Source of the DNA: Nocardia iowensis
Lineage (GTDB): Bacteria > Actinomycetota > Actinomycetes > Mycobacteriales > Mycobacteriaceae
DNA length: 64,000 nt
NCBI RefSeq assembly: GCF_019222765.1
Contig: NZ_CP078145.1
Location: forward strand, 7,874,001 to 7,938,000
Reading direction: 5' to 3'
This document shows positions 37,512 through 45,185 of the stretch, in pieces. Within the stretch, counting starts at the first letter, position 1. The number at the start of each line of letters is the position of its first letter. The translations under genes and the position numbers were made by a program. The notes beneath the pieces are model-generated. The model worked only from the letters and a program-made list of their open reading frames with translations, was not told where the DNA came from and made no database searches.

Positions 37512-38363
37512 ATGCTGCCTGAACTGAGCTTGTTTGCCGGAACCGACCTTTCGGCCCGCATCGAGCGCGTCGAACGATCGATGATGGAAGAGGGTGCCCG
37601 CGCGGCCGCACGGCGGAACCCGAAGGAGCAGGTGCTCGTGCACCCCATCGGCAGCGGCCTCGCGGTGTGGGCGGGCGCGGGTTCGCCGCTGAACAAGGTC
37701 GTCGGTGTCGGCATGACCGGCGACTTCGACGACAGTGAGCTGAAGGCCGTGGAGCAGGCTTACGCCGAGCGGGACGCGCCGGTGCAGTTCGAGGTCTCGA
37801 CCCTGGCCGACCCCACCGTCGTCGAACGCCTGACCCGGCGCGGTTACCTGCTGACCGGTTTCGAGAACGTACTCGCGTCGCGTCTGGACCAAGGCAGGCA
37901 GGCGAATCCGGCCGAAGGAGTCGAGATCTCCGCCGTCGGCCCCGAACAGTTCGAAACCTGGATGAACGTCTTCATCGATGGTTTCGCCGCACCCGACACC
38001 CAGGGCGTCACCGCCACCGAGGAGTTCCCTCGCGAAGCCTTCGACGCCGCGATGCGCGACCTCGCCGCGACGACCGGCTTCACCGGTTCCCTCGCTCACC
38101 TCGACGGTGTCCCCGTCGGCGGTGCCAGCCTGCGCCGCACCGAAGGTGTCGCCCAACTCTGTGGAGCGACAACCCTGCCCGCCTTCCGCCGCCGCGGGGT
38201 ACAGGCCTCGCTCTTGTCGACCCGCCTGGCCTACGCCGCCGCCGAAGGTTGCGACCTCGCCGTGGTAACCACCCTGCCCGGCTCGAAATCCCAGCAGAAC
38301 GTCCAAGCAATCGGCTTCCAACTCGTCTACGTCCGCGCCCTCCTCGTCCGCGAAGCCCCCTAG
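37512..38363 (+). CDS. GNAT family N-acetyltransferase
   Basis: A 283-residue protein whose C-terminal half is a GNAT domain: the acetyl-CoA pyrophosphate loop is FRRRGVQASLL and the last strands are AVVTTLPGSKSQQNVQAIGFQLVYVRALLV. The N-terminal half (LSLFAGTDLSARIERVERSMMEEGA) is a second, degenerate GNAT-like fold as in two-domain actinobacterial acetyltransferases. Substrate not predictable. Confidence 0.85.
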   Translation: MLPELSLFAGTDLSARIERVERSMMEEGARAAARRNPKEQVLVHPIGSGLAVWAGAGSPLNKVVGVGMTGDFDDSELKAVEQAYAERDAPVQFEVSTLADPTVVERLTRRGYLLTGFENVLASRLDQGRQANPAEGVEISAVGPEQFETWMNVFIDGFAAPDTQGVTATEEFPREAFDAAMRDLAATTGFTGSLAHLDGVPVGGASLRRTEGVAQLCGATTLPAFRRRGVQASLLSTRLAYAAAEGCDLAVVTTLPGSKSQQNVQAIGFQLVYVRALLVREAP

Positions 38364-38396
38364 CCTTCATCGAATCCTGTTGAGTGCGTTCGAGAT

Positions 38397-38489
38397 TCAG
38401 CTGAGCAGGACCGTGCGTATTCGGTTCTCCGGGTCCACCCTTCGGCGGATCGCGGCGAGCCGGAGGTAGTTGTGGCCGAGCTCCATCAG
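38397..38489 (-). pseudogene. C-terminal fragment of a BBE-type FAD-linked oxidase
   Basis: Thirty codons ending in a stop read NYLRLAAIRRRVDPENRIR, the characteristic last helix of berberine-bridge-enzyme-like FAD oxidases (NYxRLxxIKxxxDPxNxFR). Nothing of the FAD-binding domain is found upstream on the minus strand, so this is the stump of a deleted gene. Confidence 0.65.
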
Positions 38490-38659
38490 CCGTTGAGCAG
38501 GATGGTGGAGTCCGCGGCATACGCCCCGAGGCGGAGCGGTGACGCCGGAAAATACATCCTTCGAACGATAACGATCGGGCCGGTGGGCCGATGTGCAAGA
38601 TCGCTGCCCGGCCGGACAATTCCCCACAGAGCTTGCTATTCGGCCGGAAGGTGTTCGTC

Positions 38660-39055
38660 GTGACGGATGTTGTGCGAAGTGCGAGCTACATCGCTGCCAC
38701 CGTGGCGGAGCTGCGGCAGTACAGCATCGCGGACAAAGCGGCCGGGATCGTCAGTCAACGGGCGTTGTTTCCGCGGCGCGGCCGAATCGAACTCACCGAC
38801 CACGGCCTGGTGCTGACGGACTGGAGCGACGCGGGCGATCTGACGCTGCCGCGCGAGGCGATCCTCTCGCTGCGCCGTGCGTTCACCTCGCTCTACGGCC
38901 GATTCATCGGTGGCCTGCTCGATGCGGGAAAGCCGCTGATCATGCAGACGACCACGGTCGGCGAGATCTACGTGCTGATCGACCGCCGCGAAATCCTCGA
39001 ATTCACTACCAACCGCCGATGGGAAGCCGCGATCGCCGCCTGGCGGCAGTCCTGA
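38660..39055 (+). CDS. Hypothetical protein
   Basis: A 131-residue soluble protein beginning at a GTG (VTDVVRSASYIAATVAEL). It looks like a small beta-rich domain: GRIELTDHGLVLTDWSDAGDLTLPREAILSLRRAF, then LLDAGKPLIMQTTTVGEIYVLIDRREILEFTTNRRWEAAIAAWR. This resembles the PH-like folds used in some actinobacterial proteins, but I do not recognise a named family. The open frame extends upstream to 38591 without conserved features. Confidence 0.65.
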   Translation: MTDVVRSASYIAATVAELRQYSIADKAAGIVSQRALFPRRGRIELTDHGLVLTDWSDAGDLTLPREAILSLRRAFTSLYGRFIGGLLDAGKPLIMQTTTVGEIYVLIDRREILEFTTNRRWEAAIAAWRQS

Positions 39056-39124
39056 ACCAGGCGCCGCGCCCAGCGACCGGCGTGCCGCCGTGGCGGCCGC
39101 CGGTGGCCATGCGTTAATGATCGA

Positions 39125-40285
39125 ATGGTCATTCGCTGGCTAATTACGGCATTGGCGGCGGTGCTGGCCGTGGTGATGGTCGCGTTCAGCTACGTGATCC
39201 TCATGGTGCGAATTCCCGCGCCCTTCGTGCTGCTGACGCATCTGGTGAGCGACTATGGGTTGTACCTGATCCCGCTCGGCTCGGCGGGATTCGCGCTGTC
39301 GCTCATCGCATTCGGCAGGAAGGGACGCATCGGGGTACGCCGGGTGGCGGCGGTGACCGGGCTGGTGTGCCTGCTCGGCGTGGTCGCCGCGGGCTTTCCG
39401 CTGGCCGCGTCGTGGGGGATGGCCGTACGGCATGACGCGAAGCTGTCGTTCGGCGATTACCTCACCGGCGGCACGAATACCGGCGCACCCGTCGAATCGT
39501 CGAGCGCCGTGTACAACACCGTCGAGGGTGCGGATCTGTGGCTCGACGTGAAGTTGCCCGCGGGCACGGCGCCGCGGCCCGCGGTGGTCTGGGTGCACGG
39601 CGGCGGCTGGGCCCACGGCGATCGCGGGGAGGCGCCTGAGTGGCATAAGTGGTTGACCGACAAGGGATATGCCGTCTTCGCCATCGACTACCGGCTCACC
39701 CCGCCGCCGCGCTGGAATCAAGCGCCCGCGGATGTGAAGTGCGCCGTCGGGTGGGTCAAGCAGCAGGCAGGCAAGTACGGCATCGATCCGGAGCGGGTGA
39801 TGATCGCGGGTGGCTCGGCGGGCGGCAATCTGGCGCTGATGGCCGCCTACGCCGACGACCGAGTGCTGCCGAGTTGTGCGGTGACCGACACGGCCGTCAA
39901 GGCGGTTGCGGCGTTCTACCCCGTTCCCGACCTGGCCGAGGCCTGGCGCGATACCGGTCTGCCCGACCGGATGCACGCCTTTCTCGCGGACTACACCGGC
40001 GGGACCCCGGACCAGGTGCCCGACCGCTATAAAGCGGCATCCCCGGTGACCTACGTCCGGCCGAATGTGCCGCCGACGCTGTTGCTGCACGGCACCAGAG
40101 ACCACGTCGCCCCGTACCGGGGCTCGGTCGAACTCAACGAAAGATTACGCCGGGTCGGCGTCGAAAGTCAGCTGCTGGCAATCCCTTACGGCGAACACAT
40201 CTACGACTTCACCTGGGGTGACTGGGGCACCCAGATCTCCAGGCACGTCTTCGGCAAGTTCCTCGCCGACCACTTCCCGATCTGA
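39125..40285 (+). CDS. Membrane-anchored alpha/beta hydrolase (esterase, HSL/BD-FAE-like)
   Basis: A 386-residue hydrolase with three N-terminal hydrophobic segments (about 5-28, 38-62, 75-98) and an extracytoplasmic or membrane-associated catalytic domain. HGGGW is at 158-162 (oxyanion hole), the nucleophile is Ser231 in GGSAGG, the acid is in HGTRDHV and the histidine in YGEHIYDF. The architecture matches mycobacterial Lip-type esterases with membrane anchors. Substrate not assigned. Confidence 0.87.
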   Translation: MVIRWLITALAAVLAVVMVAFSYVILMVRIPAPFVLLTHLVSDYGLYLIPLGSAGFALSLIAFGRKGRIGVRRVAAVTGLVCLLGVVAAGFPLAASWGMAVRHDAKLSFGDYLTGGTNTGAPVESSSAVYNTVEGADLWLDVKLPAGTAPRPAVVWVHGGGWAHGDRGEAPEWHKWLTDKGYAVFAIDYRLTPPPRWNQAPADVKCAVGWVKQQAGKYGIDPERVMIAGGSAGGNLALMAAYADDRVLPSCAVTDTAVKAVAAFYPVPDLAEAWRDTGLPDRMHAFLADYTGGTPDQVPDRYKAASPVTYVRPNVPPTLLLHGTRDHVAPYRGSVELNERLRRVGVESQLLAIPYGEHIYDFTWGDWGTQISRHVFGKFLADHFPI

Positions 40286-40378
40286 CGGTGGTCCCGCGCG
40301 CAGTTCCGCCCGCTGCGCTCCACTTCGCCAGCACAATGCGCGCGTGCCGAGAACCATTGCGCTGCACCGGTCATTGTT

Positions 40379-41422
40379 TCAGGCGGCGTGTGCACTCCGC
40401 GTCGGCCGTCCGCCCGGATGACGGTGACGCCAGATCCAGAACACCGCGCACGCGACCAGCGCCCAGCCGCCGAGTACCAGAAACGGGAAAAGGTGTTGGT
40501 GCGCACGGAAATACACCGCGGTGTGCTGAGCGTTCACCGATGCGCCAGGCGGCAGCCAGCGGCCGATGTGGCCGAGCAGGGAGGGCAGTAGCGGCCAGGA
40601 GACCGCGCCGCCGGAGGACGGGTTGCCGAGCAGCACCATCAAACCCCAGGTCGGCAGGATCGCCCACCGTCCGACCAGGGTGTTGAACATGGTGAACACC
40701 ATCCCGGAGGTGAACATCGTCAGCGACAGGATCAACCACGATTCCGCGAACGGCAGCCGAACCGCACCGAGCACCCAATCCGCCACCGCCGCAATGGTGA
40801 AACCGCCGAACACCGAATAGGCCACGGTGAAACCGATCCGCTCGGCCGGGTTGAGCGCGGACGCTTGCACACTGAACTGTGTTGCGCCGATGAAGCCGAT
40901 GATCACCGCGGCCAGCGAGATGTAGAAGATCGCCAGCCCGCGCGGATCGCCGCGTTGCAACGGCACGACATCGGTGACCTCGACCGGCACCCCCACGACC
41001 GGACCGGCCTGCGCCGCGGTCCCGCTGAGCAGTTGCGCGACCGACTGACCGGACGCACTGGAAATATCGAGCCGCACACCCGGCGACCCCGCCCCGACGA
41101 TGGCGAAAACCTTCTGCTCGTCCACATCCGAGCGAGCCGCCACCGCGCTGTCATACCCCCGCACGGCCAGCGAATCGTGCAGCGAACGTTGCATCTCCGC
41201 CAGAAACTCCCGAACCGGCGGATCCTGTGCGACCACCGCGATCGGAATCTGGCGCGGCGTCGGATTCGCCAGCGCGTACGTATACGACCCCGCGAACAAT
41301 CCCGCCGCCGCGGCAACCAGCAACACCAGCACGGTCGCGGGCAGGTAGGGCGAAGCCCGCACCATCGCCAACCACTCCGCCCTGGTGCGCCGCCGCTCAT
41401 GCTGACCATGCAGGTTAGCCAT
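40379..41422 (-). CDS. DUF3533 / YhgE-Pip-like membrane protein
   Basis: A 347-residue protein with one N-terminal helix (ATVLVLLVAAAAGLFAGSY), a roughly 120-residue extracytoplasmic domain (IPIAVVAQDPPVREFL to VVGVPVEVTDVVPL) and five C-terminal helices beginning at GLAIFYISLAAVIIGFIGA. This is the ABC-2-permease-like topology of the SNG1/DUF3533 group. Members are linked to nitrosoguanidine resistance in yeast and to export in bacteria, but no ATPase partner is nearby, so function is unknown. It lies downstream of the P450 gene on the same strand. Confidence 0.8.
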   Translation of the reverse strand: MANLHGQHERRRTRAEWLAMVRASPYLPATVLVLLVAAAAGLFAGSYTYALANPTPRQIPIAVVAQDPPVREFLAEMQRSLHDSLAVRGYDSAVAARSDVDEQKVFAIVGAGSPGVRLDISSASGQSVAQLLSGTAAQAGPVVGVPVEVTDVVPLQRGDPRGLAIFYISLAAVIIGFIGATQFSVQASALNPAERIGFTVAYSVFGGFTIAAVADWVLGAVRLPFAESWLILSLTMFTSGMVFTMFNTLVGRWAILPTWGLMVLLGNPSSGGAVSWPLLPSLLGHIGRWLPPGASVNAQHTAVYFRAHQHLFPFLVLGGWALVACAVFWIWRHRHPGGRPTRSAHAA

Positions 41423-41504
41423 CTCCGCACCCTAAGTCCCACCAGCCACGATGCCCCACCACCCGCCCGGCCTGTCGCCGGTCGCACCCCCTTTGCGCGG
41501 GCAA

Positions 41505-42761
41505 TTACGGCTGCGGTAACGGTGGAGATTCGGGGAAGGTGACGGGGAGGGCGGTCAGTGCTCGATGGAACGGGCCGGGGCGCCAGGTGAGGTCGGTGGC
41601 GGGCACCGCGAGGCTTAGCTCGGGTAAGGCGTCGAGTAGCTGGTCGATGGCGTCCTGGGCGATCAGGTAGGCCAGCGAACTGGCGGGGCAGACGTGCGGG
41701 CCGGTGCCCCACGCGAGATGGGAACGGTTGCCCGCGTACTGGTTCGCGGCGATCTCCGGGTCGGTATTGCAGGCGGCCATGCTGATGACGACCGGCTGGT
41801 GGGCGGGCAACCAGATGTCATCGATCAAGATCGGCTGCCTCGGGAAGCTGATGCAGAAGTTCGCCATCGGCGGGTCATTGAACAACACCTCGTCGAGTGC
41901 GTCCCTGGTCGACAGGCTGCCGCCGAGCACACTGCCGCCGAAGCGCTCCTCGGTGAGGATCAGCAGCAACGTATTGACGATCAAATTTTGCTGCGGCTCG
42001 ATGCCCGCGCCGTACAGCGTGGCCAACTGGTGCACCATTTCGGTATCGCTCAGCCCGGCCGGGTGCTGCAGCATTCGGGTGGTGACGTCGTCGCCGGGTT
42101 CGGCTCGCTTGAGCTGGGTCAACTCCAGCAGTGCGCCGATGAGCATCTTGTTCCCGCGGTCGGCGTCGACGCCCTCGAAAATCGCGGCCATACCGGTCGC
42201 GGCTTGCTGCGCGATCTCGGCAGGACAACCGAGCAAGGCGTTCAGAACCGCGAAGGCGAGCGGAAAAGCGTACTGGCGCACCAGGTCCGCCGAGCCGTCC
42301 GCGCAGAACGAATTGATCAGCGGTATCGCGACCTCGGCGACGGTGTCGTGCAGACCGTATTGATCGACCTTGTCGAGCCCCGCGGTATTGGTTTGCCGGT
42401 AGCGCGCGTGCTCGGCGCCCGCGTTGCGTAAGGCATTCGGCCGCCATTGCATCATCGGCAACACCGGGCAGTCGGCCGGAACGCTCTGCTGCCAGGTGCG
42501 CGGATCGGCCGGAAAATGGTCCGGATCATTGAAGATCCGCACCGCGGTGTAATACCCGATCACCAAAGTGGCCGGCACGCCCGCCGCCAATTCCACCGGC
42601 ACCAACGATCCGTATCGTTCGCGCATCTGCCGATAGGCGCCGTGCGGATCCGCCGCGAACTCCGGCGAATACAGCGACACCCGCGGGCCGTCGGTGTCGA
42701 TCGGCGAACCGGGCGGGGCGGGCACGGCCCGGCTATGCGCGGTGGGCGGGGGCATCGTCAT
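41505..42761 (-). CDS. Cytochrome P450 lacking the EXXR arginine (CYP157-like)
   Basis: A 418-residue P450. The haem-thiolate loop is WGTGPHVCPAS with Cys358; the I-helix reads GAGIEPQQN (251-259) with no AGxxT threonine; the K-helix reads DEVLF, so the nearly invariant EXXR is E291-V-L-F294. Loss of that arginine and the LTWRPGPFHRALTALPV ending are features I know from the Streptomyces CYP157 family, in which EXXR is naturally absent. The long open frame extends upstream to 43514 but that part is antisense to the lipase. No ferredoxin gene is adjacent. Substrate unknown. Confidence 0.88.
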   Translation of the reverse strand: MTMPPPTAHSRAVPAPPGSPIDTDGPRVSLYSPEFAADPHGAYRQMRERYGSLVPVELAAGVPATLVIGYYTAVRIFNDPDHFPADPRTWQQSVPADCPVLPMMQWRPNALRNAGAEHARYRQTNTAGLDKVDQYGLHDTVAEVAIPLINSFCADGSADLVRQYAFPLAFAVLNALLGCPAEIAQQAATGMAAIFEGVDADRGNKMLIGALLELTQLKRAEPGDDVTTRMLQHPAGLSDTEMVHQLATLYGAGIEPQQNLIVNTLLLILTEERFGGSVLGGSLSTRDALDEVLFNDPPMANFCISFPRQPILIDDIWLPAHQPVVISMAACNTDPEIAANQYAGNRSHLAWGTGPHVCPASSLAYLIAQDAIDQLLDALPELSLAVPATDLTWRPGPFHRALTALPVTFPESPPLPQP

Positions 42762-42986
42762 CGCAGAAAACTCCAGGCGGTCGAACAACAAGCTTCGTGA
42801 GCCTATGCAGCCGATAGTTCGCATGTACCGAAAACCGCTCGGTCGCTCTAGAAACCTTTTCGCGCCACTCCGGCAACATGTTTGCCACCTATTCGCCCTA
42901 ATGGTTGCATGGAAGCACAATGCCTGGTGGCGTGATTGGCGTCGAATTTGCCGTGCAGACCTTTTGGTGAAAGGAGTTGTGCGTCG

Positions 42987-43925
42987 ATGCCTGCGCGTGC
43001 ATGCCGTCGAGGAATCCCCGCTCTGACTGTCACATTCGTGGTCGCGGGAATGGTCGCGGCCGCTCCCGCGTGGGCCGATATCAGTCGGGATGGCGCCTTC
43101 GCGCCCGCGGGCGCGAACGATTGGGGGTGCGTCCCGACATCGGCCCGGCCGGAACCGGTGCTGCTCGTGCACGGGACGTGGGGCAATCAGAACTCGTGGG
43201 ACACCCTGGCGCCGCAGCTGAAAGGCCTTGGGGTATGCGTTTTCTCGCTCAACTATGGCCACGCGCCGTTCAGCGTGCGCGGCTCGGCTCCCGGCGTCTT
43301 CGGCACGGCGGACATCCGCTCCTCCGCCAGGGAACTCGCGGCGTTCGTCGACCGGGTGCGCGATGCCACCGGCGCGGCGAAGGTGGATATCGTCGCGCAT
43401 TCGCAGGGCGGTCCGCTCACCCGGCAGTACTTGCGGTTCGAGGGCGGCGCGTATCGCGGCGATGCGAGCCGCAACAAGGTCGGCCGACTCGTCACCATTG
43501 CCGCCACCCACCACGGCACCACGGCCGATGGACTCGGCCAGCTACTACCGACCGGGAGCGCATCCGGAATAACGGACGGCGTGATTGCCAGGGTGCTCGG
43601 TATCGCGGCGGCGCAACAGCTGACCGGCAGCGAATTCATCCGCACCCTCAATGCCGCGGGCGACACCGAACCCGGCATTCATTACACGGCGATCGCGACG
43701 CGCGTGGACCACGTCGTCACCCCGCCCGAAGCCACCTTCCTCCGCGCCGGTCACGGCTCGACCGTCGACAATGTGTGGGTCCAAGACGTATGCCCCACCG
43801 ATTCTTTCCACCACGGCATCCTCCCCGACTCGCCCGCGGTCGCCCTTTTGGTGCACCAGGCCCTCGGCCTGAACTATTCCGGCGACCCGTGCCCCGATGG
43901 CGGGTCGGTCCCTCATACGCAGTAG
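42987..43925 (+). CDS. Secreted lipase/esterase (class 2 lipase-like)
   Basis: About 312 residues. A signal peptide covers the first 30 or so (basic MPARACRRG, then a hydrophobic core, cleavage near AWA). The catalytic domain has the oxyanion motif LLVHGTWGNQNSW, nucleophile elbow VAHSQGG, an acid in ATRVDHVV and a histidine in DSFHHGILPDSP. This is the Streptomyces/Rhodococcus extracellular lipase class. The ATG at 42987 has AAGGAG 10 bases upstream, which decides it over an in-frame start at 42936. It is divergent from the P450 and overlaps the 3' end of the next gene by 13 bases. Confidence 0.88.
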   Translation: MPARACRRGIPALTVTFVVAGMVAAAPAWADISRDGAFAPAGANDWGCVPTSARPEPVLLVHGTWGNQNSWDTLAPQLKGLGVCVFSLNYGHAPFSVRGSAPGVFGTADIRSSARELAAFVDRVRDATGAAKVDIVAHSQGGPLTRQYLRFEGGAYRGDASRNKVGRLVTIAATHHGTTADGLGQLLPTGSASGITDGVIARVLGIAAAQQLTGSEFIRTLNAAGDTEPGIHYTAIATRVDHVVTPPEATFLRAGHGSTVDNVWVQDVCPTDSFHHGILPDSPAVALLVHQALGLNYSGDPCPDGGSVPHTQ

Positions 43926-44503
43926 TGGCACACGCCGTTGGCGGGGAGTTGGATGAAGCACTGCGCGCATACGGCCGCACGCGTCGGCTGCGGCTTGACT
44001 TCCACCTGCGCGGTGCTGCTCGTCGAACGACGGCCCGCCACCTTGGGGGTGAGGGGTGGAATCGCCATATCGGAAGGCATTGCGGCGCCGTAGAACTCGT
44101 AGCACTGCCAGCGGGCGTAGGCCGCGTGCAATTCGAGATCGTCCGGCATCGGCAATCCGGCAAGCTCCAGTACGTATTTGTAGGTGTCGCCGACGGTGTG
44201 GTTCTGCCGCACACACAGCGCGGTGAGGGGTGGCTCCCCCGCCTTGTGACAGCGACGGGCGATCTTGCGCAGGATCGCGTCCATCCAGGTGCGCGTCGGC
44301 GCCTCGGTATGCACCCCCGAGGCCTCCTGCACCCGATCGGCCAACTCGCCGACGGTGATGAAATGCCCGTACCCCGTGGCGATCTCGGACAACTCGGCAT
44401 GTGCGGCCAGCGCCCACGCCACCGTCGCCGCACGCAACGACACCGCGGCGCCGTCACCCGCCCGCCATGCTCCCGCCGTCGTGGGTACCGAATTCCTGAT
44501 CAC
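43913..44503 (-). CDS. Hypothetical protein with C-terminal zinc-ribbon-like cysteines
   Basis: A 196-residue protein not assigned to a family. The N-terminal 130 residues are helical and contain HFITVGELADRVQEASG, which looks like a regulatory or winged-helix segment. The C-terminus has two CxxC pairs, CAQC and CHYC, 11 residues apart, fitting a small zinc ribbon. Its stop lies 13 bases inside the convergent lipase gene. Confidence 0.65.
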   Translation of the reverse strand: MIRNSVPTTAGAWRAGDGAAVSLRAATVAWALAAHAELSEIATGYGHFITVGELADRVQEASGVHTEAPTRTWMDAILRKIARRCHKAGEPPLTALCVRQNHTVGDTYKYVLELAGLPMPDDLELHAAYARWQCYEFYGAAMPSDMAIPPLTPKVAGRRSTSSTAQVEVKPQPTRAAVCAQCFIQLPANGVCHYCV

Positions 44504-44607
44504 GCGACCAAGTTATCGCGACACCCCATGAAAAGACGAATGACCCGGCGACCTGCGCGCATGCACCGAGGCGACCGGCACTTGCGGCAACAAGCCCTTT
44601 ACCAACT

Positions 44608-44623
44608 ATACGGTCGACCGTAT
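44608..44623. promoter_or_regulatory. 16-bp perfect palindrome (TetR-type operator candidate)
   Basis: ATACGGTCGACCGTAT lies 10 bases before the GTG at 44633. TATGCT at 44621-44626 could be a -10 box placing the transcript start on the GTG (leaderless). A repressor bound here would block the promoter. The motif resembles TetR-family operators; no tetR gene is adjacent. Confidence 0.65.
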
Positions 44624-44632
44624 GCTTAACGT

Positions 44633-45148
44633 GTGACTACCAAAAGCACTGACATGACACCGGATTCACGAGTGCGGGCCGTCGCCGAGATCCAGACGAC
44701 CCACCTGTTCGACATGGCCATCGATTTGAATCCGCCGCTGGACATCGGGAAGGGGCCGTTCGGTCATCGGATCCTGTTCGGCGCTGCCGGCGGATCGTTC
44801 GATGGGCCGAAGCTCCGCGGCGAAGTACTGCCGGGCGGTGGCGACTGGGCATTGTTTCGTCCCGACCGAGCAATGACGCTCGATGTGCGGCTGACGCTAC
44901 GCACGCATGACGACGCCCTGATCCAGGTGACCTACGGGGGACGCTGGGTCATTCCGCCCGAACTGCGAGACGACCTCGCCGATCCCGTCAAGAGCCGTCA
45001 GATCGACCCGGCGCGTTATTACTTTCGAACCGCTCCGCTCTTCGAAACCGGCTCGGAGCAGTACGCGTGGCTGAACGACATCGTCTGTGTCGGTTCGGGT
45101 TATCTGATCGAAGGCGGGGTTGCCTACCAGGTCTCGCAGGTTATTTGA
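44633..45148 (+). CDS. DUF3237 domain-containing protein
   Basis: A 171-residue protein of the DUF3237 beta-barrel family: GHRILFGAAGGSFDGPKLRGEVLPGGGDWALFRPD, then LDVRLTLRTHDDALIQVTYGGR and the C-terminal YAWLNDIVCVGSGY are its signature. Function is not established; members often lie in aromatic-degradation or secondary-metabolism loci. It starts at GTG with no Shine-Dalgarno and has a 16-bp palindrome 10 bases upstream, so it is probably leaderless and under tight repression. It converges on the PIG-L gene. Confidence 0.85.
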   Translation: MTTKSTDMTPDSRVRAVAEIQTTHLFDMAIDLNPPLDIGKGPFGHRILFGAAGGSFDGPKLRGEVLPGGGDWALFRPDRAMTLDVRLTLRTHDDALIQVTYGGRWVIPPELRDDLADPVKSRQIDPARYYFRTAPLFETGSEQYAWLNDIVCVGSGYLIEGGVAYQVSQVI

Positions 45149-45185
45149 CGGCACGCGCCCAGCCAGGTCCGCACGAAAGTTTCGG

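Noticed and set aside
42762..43514. N-terminal extension of the P450 frame
   Set aside because: The extra 251 codons are antisense to the secreted lipase and its promoter, and the P450 starts naturally at 42761.
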